Notes under the pieces: generated by a model
The model's input: the letters and a program-made list of their open reading frames with translations, nothing else
What the model was told of the DNA's origin: nothing
The model's database searches: none
Made by a program: the position numbers and the translations under genes
DNA from: CAYUNA01 sp047629355
GTDB taxonomy: Bacteria > Bacteroidota > Bacteroidia > Chitinophagales > Saprospiraceae
Reading direction: 5' to 3'
NCBI GenBank assembly: GCA_047629355.1
Contig: JBLHWU010000244.1
Location: 1-8,726 of the forward strand
DNA: 8,726 bases
Shown here: positions 1 to 5,374 of the stretch, piece after piece
How the letters are laid out: the number at the start of each line of letters is the position of its first letter
How positions within the stretch are numbered: position 1 is the first letter of the stretch

Positions 1-1
1 T

Positions 2-1393
2 GCGACTCCTGCAATTTCTGATATCAACGGTGGTGGCCCTTATTGTGAAGGTGAAACCATCAACTTGATTGCCAGTAATGATGTACAAGACGTCGGTATG
101 ATTGAGTATACCTGGACTGGACCAAATGGCTTTATCTTTACAGGAATGGCTGATGGAAATGGACTATTCACGGCAAGTGTTCCAAATGTGGAATTGAACG
201 ACGCTGGTGAATATTGCTTGACTATTACCTCAATGGCAGGTTGTGGTGGAGATGAAATGTGTGTGATGGTTGAAGTGAATCCAAACCCAATCGTGACCGA
301 GTTCACAGGTGGTGGAGAATATTGTGAAGGCGATGTCACAACTCTCGCTGGAACAATTGATTTGAACGGCGCGACGATGGTTGACTGGACAATGACTGGA
401 CCTGGTTTAGACGAGAGTGGTACCTCTACTAATAACGAAACGATTAGCTTTGATGTCACTACTTCTGAAGATACTGCGGGTTCTTATACCTTCACATTGA
501 CTTCTGAAGATGGCTGTGCCGCTTCTGCTACGCAAACGATTACCTTGATTGAAGTACCGATACCAATGTTGGCAGCTTCTGCAGATATTATCTGTCCAGG
601 TGATGAATTGCAATTGACCATAACGAATGATATGCCAGCGGGCGTAACTTACGAATGGTTTGAAAATGGGGTGTCTTTAGGAACAAGCAATGATCTAACT
701 TTCATGGTGATGAGCGCAGAAGGTGGCACTTATTCCGTGACTGTTACCTTAATGGGTTGTTCTGAATCTTCTACTGACATTACGGTAAGTGCAGTCGCTG
801 CACCAGTTGCCGTTGATGATTCCTATGAAATTGAATTTGATACGGAATTGAATGACAATGTGACCAATAACGACCAAACTAGCCTACCCGCTGGCGTAAC
901 CGCAACTTTGGACACTGAGTCAACTAACGGTACTGTTACTTTCAATGAAGACGGTTCTTTTACCTACACACCAAATGAGGGATTTGTCGGAACAGACGGT
1001 TTCATTTATACGATTTGTAGTGTAGACTGTCCAGAGGAGTGTAGTTCTGCAATTGCAACGATTGTTATTTCTGTACCTTCATGTGATAATATTTTCAATG
1101 CAATCACACCAAATGGTGATGGTGATAATGATGTTTTCTTTGTACCTTGTTTGGAAGGTAGCGGACCGAACAATCCTGGTGGCGGACAATTTCCAACCAA
1201 TACTTTGAAAATCTTCAACCGTTGGGGCGATGTAGTTTACGAACAAGCACCTTATGGTAATGATTGGGGTGGATTCAATTCTGACCTTCAAGATTTGCCA
1301 AACGGTACTTATTTCTACATGATTGAATTGCGTGATGGCGGTGGAGATGGTGAAGAGAATTTGAAAGTAGGTTATGTGACCGTTTCACGGTAA
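2..1393 (+). CDS. Secreted Ig-like repeat protein with T9SS type B C-terminal sorting domain (5' end missing)
   Basis: The frame is open from the window edge (first full codon at 2), so this is the last 463 residues of a longer protein; no start is visible. In order it shows three Ig/PKD-like modules (roughly residues 1-93, 94-187, 188-268), each with a YCEGD- or CPGDE-type opening and an aGxYxxTxT-type closing strand, then a VDDSYE...GSFTYTPNEGFVGTDGFIYT module (about 271-358) typical of cadherin-like/Big_9 Ig domains. From about 361 comes a gliding-motility-associated C-terminal domain (CHU_C / T9SS type B): ITPNGDGDND, LKIFNRWGDVVYE, LPNGTYFYMIEL and a terminal GYVTVSR. Paired cysteines in the modules suit an extracellular protein. 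By family knowledge such proteins cross the outer membrane through the T9SS; adhesin or matrix function is inferred. TAA is followed by two further in-frame TGA codons (1394-1399). The next gene encodes a PorP/SprF protein, a usual partner for type B cargo. Confidence 0.93.
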   Translation, partial: ATPAISDINGGGPYCEGETINLIASNDVQDVGMIEYTWTGPNGFIFTGMADGNGLFTASVPNVELNDAGEYCLTITSMAGCGGDEMCVMVEVNPNPIVTEFTGGGEYCEGDVTTLAGTIDLNGATMVDWTMTGPGLDESGTSTNNETISFDVTTSEDTAGSYTFTLTSEDGCAASATQTITLIEVPIPMLAASADIICPGDELQLTITNDMPAGVTYEWFENGVSLGTSNDLTFMVMSAEGGTYSVTVTLMGCSESSTDITVSAVAAPVAVDDSYEIEFDTELNDNVTNNDQTSLPAGVTATLDTESTNGTVTFNEDGSFTYTPNEGFVGTDGFIYTICSVDCPEECSSAIATIVISVPSCDNIFNAITPNGDGDNDVFFVPCLEGSGPNNPGGGQFPTNTLKIFNRWGDVVYEQAPYGNDWGGFNSDLQDLPNGTYFYMIELRDGGGDGEENLKVGYVTVSR

Positions 1394-1407
1394 TGATGAA
1401 TGCGTTC

Positions 1408-1442
1408 AAAATCATGGTGATTTTCAAAATCACCATGATTTA
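1408..1442. repeat. 33-bp palindrome after the adhesin-like gene (copy 1)
   Basis: Arms 1409-1424 and 1426-1441 are perfect 16-bp inverted repeats (AAATCATGGTGATTTT) around a single central C. It lies 15 bases past the stop codon. A near-identical copy (31 of 33 bases) lies after the OmpA-family gene at 4466-4498. No clean T tract follows, so it may be a weak bidirectional terminator, an mRNA 3'-end stabiliser, or a dispersed palindromic repeat. Confidence 0.85.
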
Positions 1443-1491
1443 ATCTCATTCCTAATTGAAAATCATTTGATAAAAAATAAATTTCAATAAA

Positions 1492-2409
1492 ATGAAAAGA
1501 ATTATAATATCCCTCACAATGCTGTTTTTTACAGTCGGCTTGTGGGCACAAAGTGAGCAATTGTTCACGCATTTTATGTTTAACCGGCTGAATTACAATC
1601 CGGGCTACGCAGGTGCAAAAACTGTTTTGGATGCAGCTGCAATTTATAGAAACCAATGGTGGTCGGGTGTAGAAGGACATCCAAAAACCTTGAATGTATT
1701 TGCACATTCGCCATTTGGTAACGATGGTCGAAATGGGGTAGGGTTGTCCTTAATTTCTGATGATATCGGAATGGACAAAACCATTTCTGTCGGTTTGCAA
1801 TATGCATACCGTATGAAGCTGAATGATAAAAATACGCTGGCAGCTGGTCTCGGACCACGCTTCGAGTCCGTTCGTCGAGATTGGACCAAAGCGAATCTTC
1901 GTCACCCAACTGACCAGCAGAATACTGGAGATACGGAAGGTCTAACTGCATTTAATGTTGGTGCTGGTTTGTTTTTCACCAATCCTAACTTTTATTTGGG
2001 TTTGTCGATTCCACGTATTTTGAAAAATAGCCTTTATTATGATGGTGATGAATTTGAAAAAGATGTGAACGCGTATTACTTCCAAGCAGGTATTATTGCG
2101 CCTTTGGGAGAGAGTGGCAAAGTGAAGTTTTATCCAAATTTGCAATTGAGTTACGGCCCACACTTGCCGTTTGAATTTGACATCAACGCCAACTTCCTTT
2201 TCTTGGATGCAATTATGTTGGGTGCAACTTACCGACATGAAGATTCTGTGGATGGCTTGATTCAATACCAATTTAACAATGGTTTCCGTGCAGGTTTGGC
2301 AATTGATTTCACCACTTCTGAATTGAGTCAAGCAACGACTGGTAGTTGGGAGATTTTGGTCGGTTATACTGCACCAATTCGCCACATTGTCAATCTTCGT
2401 TACTTCTAA
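1492..2409 (+). CDS. PorP/SprF-family type IX secretion outer-membrane protein
   Basis: The 305-residue product is within the normal size for PorP/SprF proteins. It has a Sec signal peptide (MKRIIISLTMLFFTVGLWA, cleavage near residue 19-20), the family opening with FNPGYAG-like NPGYAG at 36-41 and YRNQWW at 52-57, then alternating amphipathic strands rich in G and aromatic residues, and ends in RYF. The terminal phenylalanine is the usual outer-membrane beta-barrel assembly signal. In this family PorP binds PorK/N/E-type components and SprF is needed to secrete the type B cargo SprB, so I infer a cargo-specific outer-membrane partner for the upstream protein. The ATG at 1492 is chosen because it gives the complete signal peptide; the leader is A-rich (AATAAAATGAAA) with no Shine-Dalgarno, as is common in Bacteroidota. 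Bacteroidota genomes often carry many paralogues, so I assign no symbol. Confidence 0.93.
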   Translation: MKRIIISLTMLFFTVGLWAQSEQLFTHFMFNRLNYNPGYAGAKTVLDAAAIYRNQWWSGVEGHPKTLNVFAHSPFGNDGRNGVGLSLISDDIGMDKTISVGLQYAYRMKLNDKNTLAAGLGPRFESVRRDWTKANLRHPTDQQNTGDTEGLTAFNVGAGLFFTNPNFYLGLSIPRILKNSLYYDGDEFEKDVNAYYFQAGIIAPLGESGKVKFYPNLQLSYGPHLPFEFDINANFLFLDAIMLGATYRHEDSVDGLIQYQFNNGFRAGLAIDFTTSELSQATTGSWEILVGYTAPIRHIVNLRYF

Positions 2410-2420
2410 TGTGTTTCTTC

Positions 2421-2491
2421 TCCTCCCGGTGTGTAGTATTTAGGCTACGCTTGAATTATACTCGCGTAGCCTGAAGGCTACAGACCGGAGG
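2421..2491. repeat. Imperfect palindrome between the PorP/SprF and OmpA genes
   Basis: Arms 2422-2450 and 2464-2491 pair in about 24 of 29 columns (CCTCC, GGT, TGTAG and AGGCTACGC blocks) around a 13-base AT-rich loop. The right arm also contains a perfect small hairpin, GTAGCC-TGAA-GGCTAC (2466-2481). It starts 12 bases after the PorP stop and ends 32 bases before the OmpA start. No T tract follows, so a complete terminator is unlikely; attenuation, RNA processing between cistrons or a dispersed intergenic repeat are all possible. Confidence 0.75.
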
Positions 2492-2523
2492 TATCAACCA
2501 CTAATAATAAAACATTAAATAAA

Positions 2524-4449
2524 ATGAAATATATCAACGCTATATTTTTCTTCACCTTGCTGTTGTTCTCCGGGCAATTGATGGCTCAAGATGGCGGCAC
2601 GGAAGGGGTAGATCTTAAAAACTTGGAGACACTGAACTCCGAGTATGAAGACTTTGCGCCGATGCCTTATGGTAACAAATTGATGTACACCAAGGCAACG
2701 CGAAAGCATAAGATTTTTGGACCAAAATTGTCGAATGGAACGAATCGTTTCACCGATGTCTACACGGCTACGCGTGGGGCGGACGGAATGTTTGGCAATG
2801 AAAGTAAATTGTCTGGTGATGTGAATTACCGATTTTTCGACGGTGCGCCAACCTTCATGGATGGGGGTCAAAAAATGATTTATAGTCGTACCAACTTGAA
2901 TGGTAGAAATCAGGAAAATGACATCGTTTTGAAATTGTACGAAGCAGACGTTACAGGCGATACTTATAATAGTGGTAAAGAAAAAGCATTGCCATTCAAT
3001 AGCGACGATTTTTCCAATACGCATCCAGCCCTTTCTAAAGATGGCAAATGGTTGTTTTTCTCTTCCAATAGACCGGGCGGTTATGGTGGAATGGATTTGT
3101 ATGTTTCTGAAAATACCGACGGAACTTGGGGCGCACCTAAGAACCTCGGCGCAGCAATCAATACGGCTAGCAATGAGATTTTTCCATATGCAGATATGAA
3201 CAACAACGTTTTTTATTCTTCTGATAAAAGCGGAAATTTGGACATTTACATCGCTCAAATGAAAGCCGATGTTTGGACAATGTTTGGTAGCCTTGGCGCA
3301 CCATTCAACTCTGGTGCAGATGATATAAATTTCGTTGCCAATGCAGATGGAACGGAAGGATATTTAGCTTCAGCACGGGAAGGCGGTAAGGGTTCTGATG
3401 ACATTTATACTTGGAAATATGACCCAGAGCCGGTGGAAGCGACTATTGTAGTCATTGATGCAGATACACAAGAACGTTTGGAATCTGCGAAGGTGATGAT
3501 TACGCCGACGGCTTATGGTAATATTTTGGATGAATTGTACCGAGAGGTGAAAATTGGTGAAGCAGCAGAAAGAATGACGGATGCAGATGGTAAAACCGTC
3601 TTTAAGGTCTATCCAGAAAGTCAGTACAAAATTGAAGCATCTAAAGAAAATTATTCTACCGAGATTCGCAATCCAACAACCTTGGAATTGGCAGAAAACG
3701 AAGAATATACCATTCCATTGAAACGAACAGTTTGGAAACGTAATTTGAATGGTGTGGTGATTAATTCTGAAACGAATGACCCAATTGTCGACTCACGAGT
3801 ATTGGTTTATAATCTAACTTTAGGCGGCGACCCAATCGAGTATTTTTCTGATAAAGATGGTAAGTTTGACTTTGAAATTGATTGCTCGCATGAGTTTAAA
3901 ATCATTGCGGAAAAAGCATCTTTCTCTCGCGATACCGTTGAATTGAAAGACTTGTTGGAAAGTTGCAAAAATGGTGATGTTTCGACTACTTTGAAATTGA
4001 CACCAGCGATGCGTTTGGTACACGTTTACTTTGATTTTGACAAATCTAGCTTGCGTTTGGATGAATCTTTAGCTGATTTGCAAGGCTTGAAACGCATATT
4101 AATGGACAATGCTAACTATACTGCTGAATTGCGTGGACACACCGATTCACGTGGTAGAACTGGTTATAACAAAACTTTATCTGTCCGTCGTGCAAAAGCC
4201 GTTGTGAAATGGTTGGTGGACAATGGATTGGATAAAAATCGCTTGGTTGCTGTTGGTTTGGGGGAGACGCAGTTGGTTAACAATTGTGGGAACGGCGTTC
4301 CATGTTCTGAATTGGAACATCAATTGAATCGTCGTACCGAGTTTACCTTGATTAGCAAAATCATTGAAATTAAAGAGATTAATTCAAGTGGATTGAGTTC
4401 GCCACGGGTTGACCCTTGCAAGGGGTGCCCGCATGAGCCTCAGCCGTAA
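2524..4449 (+). CDS. PD40-repeat / carboxypeptidase-regulatory-like / OmpA-domain protein, probably T9SS-associated
   Basis: The 641-residue product has a Sec signal peptide (about 1-21, ending LMA|Q) and then, to about residue 300, WD40-like PD40 beta-propeller repeats. One clear repeat near 168-195 reads PALSKDGKWLFFSSNRPGG followed by GMDLYVS. Two CarboxypepD_reg-like sandwich domains follow (about 305-400, and 405-490 starting LNGVVINSETNDPI). An OmpA C-terminal domain starts near 499 (VYFDFDKSSLR); GHTDSRG holds the expected diaminopimelate-binding Asp (541), and NKTLSVRRA holds the conserved Arg (556). The protein is thus expected in the periplasm or outer membrane, bound to peptidoglycan. 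PorE-type T9SS proteins share the PD40, regulatory-like and OmpA parts but usually add N-terminal TPRs, which are absent here. The ATG lies in the same TAAAATGAAA leader as the PorP gene. The last 20 or so residues (with CKGCPH) lie past the domain and come from a palindrome-containing segment. Confidence 0.92.
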   Translation: MKYINAIFFFTLLLFSGQLMAQDGGTEGVDLKNLETLNSEYEDFAPMPYGNKLMYTKATRKHKIFGPKLSNGTNRFTDVYTATRGADGMFGNESKLSGDVNYRFFDGAPTFMDGGQKMIYSRTNLNGRNQENDIVLKLYEADVTGDTYNSGKEKALPFNSDDFSNTHPALSKDGKWLFFSSNRPGGYGGMDLYVSENTDGTWGAPKNLGAAINTASNEIFPYADMNNNVFYSSDKSGNLDIYIAQMKADVWTMFGSLGAPFNSGADDINFVANADGTEGYLASAREGGKGSDDIYTWKYDPEPVEATIVVIDADTQERLESAKVMITPTAYGNILDELYREVKIGEAAERMTDADGKTVFKVYPESQYKIEASKENYSTEIRNPTTLELAENEEYTIPLKRTVWKRNLNGVVINSETNDPIVDSRVLVYNLTLGGDPIEYFSDKDGKFDFEIDCSHEFKIIAEKASFSRDTVELKDLLESCKNGDVSTTLKLTPAMRLVHVYFDFDKSSLRLDESLADLQGLKRILMDNANYTAELRGHTDSRGRTGYNKTLSVRRAKAVVKWLVDNGLDKNRLVAVGLGETQLVNNCGNGVPCSELEHQLNRRTEFTLISKIIEIKEINSSGLSSPRVDPCKGCPHEPQP

Positions 4450-4465
4450 GGATTTCTGTTGAAAA

Positions 4466-4498
4466 AAATCATGGTGATTTTTAAAATTACCATGATTT
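4466..4498. repeat. 33-bp palindrome after the OmpA-family gene (copy 2)
   Basis: Arms 4466-4481 and 4483-4498 form a 16-bp stem with one-base loop and a single G-T wobble position. It has the same sequence and geometry as copy 1 at 1409-1441 and lies 16 bases past the stop codon, just ahead of the intrinsic terminator. The two copies bracket the PorP and OmpA genes. Confidence 0.85.
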
Positions 4499-4506
4499 AA
4501 GCCTGT

Positions 4507-4545
4507 AAGCCCTCGGAGAATTTTTGGATTCTTCGAGGGCTTTTT
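4507..4545 (+). terminator. Rho-independent terminator of the T9SS-type gene block
   Basis: Arms 4507-4521 (AAGCCCTCGGAGAAT) and 4528-4542 pair over 15 positions with one G-U wobble, around the loop TTTTGG. TTTTT follows at 4541-4545. The GC-rich base of the stem plus T tract 57 bases after the stop codon is the clearest terminator in the window. Confidence 0.9.
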
Positions 4546-4784
4546 GTGTGTAGATTGGTCTTATAAACTGGATTTAAGTTTTTTTTGTGGAAATATGCCT
4601 ATATGGGAGCATTTTTAAAGCGAAAAATGAGGACAAAGTACCGTAGCCTGCCCGTATGGGTCAATAATCTGAATCTATTTATTTCACGTTCCTAGTTGAG
4701 TAGGTACCCAGTGTGCCAAATTAGCCCACGAACTCAGGCTTCTTCCAAAAAAAATAGGCTATACTTCGATCTCACACAGCTGCA
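4546..4784. other. Gene-free stretch with one decayed palindrome half
   Basis: No frame here has a credible start, length or family motif. The only recognisable content is 4607-4703, a diverged half-copy of the palindromic element at 8435-8600 (listed separately). The remainder, 4704-4784, shows nothing I can assign. Confidence 0.6.
4607..4703. repeat. Decayed half-copy of the TTAAGTA palindrome family
   Basis: It aligns with the right half of the 8435-8600 element (8526-8604): GAGCA, TTTTAAAG, GAAAAATGAGGACAAA and AATCTGA followed by a T-rich run occur in the same order. The outer end has drifted (CACGTTCCTAGTTGAG against ACCGTTACTTAAG), and about 15 extra bases containing GTAGCCTG sit inside. 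The matching left half is not recognisable; it would overlap the terminator region. Confidence 0.6.
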
Positions 4785-4894
4785 TAAGTAGGTGACCTTA
4801 AATAATCGACACTTTTAACAGCGGATATTTTTTGTTTAAGAAACTTAAATATAGCCCTGTCTAAAAGTATCGATTATTTGGGGACACCTACTTA
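4785..4894. repeat. TTAAGTA palindromic element 1 (110 bp)
   Basis: Left arm 4785-4821 and right arm 4857-4894 match in 33 of 38 aligned columns as inverted repeats. Both begin TAAGTAGGTG and share AAATAATCGA and ACTTTTA blocks. The 35-base centre contains a further small hairpin (TTTAAG/CTTAAA), so the whole unit can fold. It has no coding capacity. Its right end overlaps the left end of element 2 at CTTAAG. Confidence 0.85.
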
Positions 4895-5058
4895 AGTACG
4901 TGACACTATTTATTGGGGTAATTTGAAAACATCTTTATTCCGCTATTTTTCTCTTAAAAATAGTTCCGTGATGTAGACTATGCAACGATTTTTAAAAGAA
5001 AACTATCGAAAAAATCTTGCTTTCAAATTTTACCCTAATAAATAATGTCACGTACTTA
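4893..5058. repeat. TTAAGTA palindromic element 2 (166 bp)
   Basis: The outer 13 bases are perfect inverted repeats (TAAGTACGTGACA at 4893-4905, complement at 5046-5058). Over the first 41 aligned columns 36 match. Pairing continues at lower identity towards the centre, so the entire unit is one long imperfect hairpin. There is no ORF. The centre (around 4965-4995, with TATGCAACGA) recurs inverted near the right window edge at about 8666-8697. Confidence 0.88.
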
Positions 5059-5233
5059 GTAACGGTGAAAAAATAACTCCATCAACTAACAAGTATTTCT
5101 TTTGTACTTATTTTCCACTTTTGAAACAGTCATTATGTAGAGATATGTAGAGACAACTCCTATTTCAAAAGTAAAAACTAAGAACAAAATAAACGTTGTT
5201 AGTTGGCGGACTTATTATTTCACCGTTACTTAA
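5056..5233. repeat. TTAAGTA palindromic element 3 (178 bp)
   Basis: The left end TTAGTAACGGTGAAA and the complement of the right end TTAAGTAACGGTGAAA begin arms of roughly 70 bases. These share CAACTAACAA, TTTTGT and ACTTTTGAAA blocks. The unit starts inside the last three bases of element 2. Its centre, with CAGTCATTAT, resembles the centres at 8015-8066 and in the 8435-8600 element. A nominal 84-codon frame starting at 5203 runs out of this arm into the back of the transporter pseudogene and has no family features. Confidence 0.88.
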
Positions 5234-5262
5234 TGTCGAAAATTTCTAATTTTTTGACATTA
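5231..5262. repeat. Short hairpin at the end of element 3
   Basis: TAATGTC at 5231-5237 pairs with GACATTA at 5256-5262, and the flanking A/T runs extend the stem. It overlaps the last three bases of element 3. It lies about 115 bases past the stop of the minus-strand transporter pseudogene, but lacks the T tract expected of that gene's terminator. It could also be a remnant of another palindrome inserted at the same TTAA site. Confidence 0.55.
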
Positions 5263-5374
5263 TACAACATCTTTGATGTACTTGTATTGAATTGCATTTT
5301 CCTGTTTTACGGTAATTTTCCTAAGAAAATAAATAGAATTAGGCAGGAAAGATTCGTACAATTCATTTTCTTCC

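Noticed and set aside
1442..1491. Separate promoter for the PorP/SprF gene
   Set aside because: A TTTG occurs near 1467, but no properly spaced TANNTTTG follows, so the call would be guesswork.
1492..4449. Minus-strand frames opposite the PorP and OmpA genes
   Set aside because: They are antisense shadows of well-supported genes and show no domain signatures.
4785..5233. CRISPR array
   Set aside because: The units are self-complementary palindromes of different sequence and length, not uniform direct repeats with unique spacers.
5290..5374. Terminator for the minus-strand transporter
   Set aside because: Short stems such as ATTTTC-CTAA-GAAAAT are visible, but no GC-rich stem with T tract on the minus strand.
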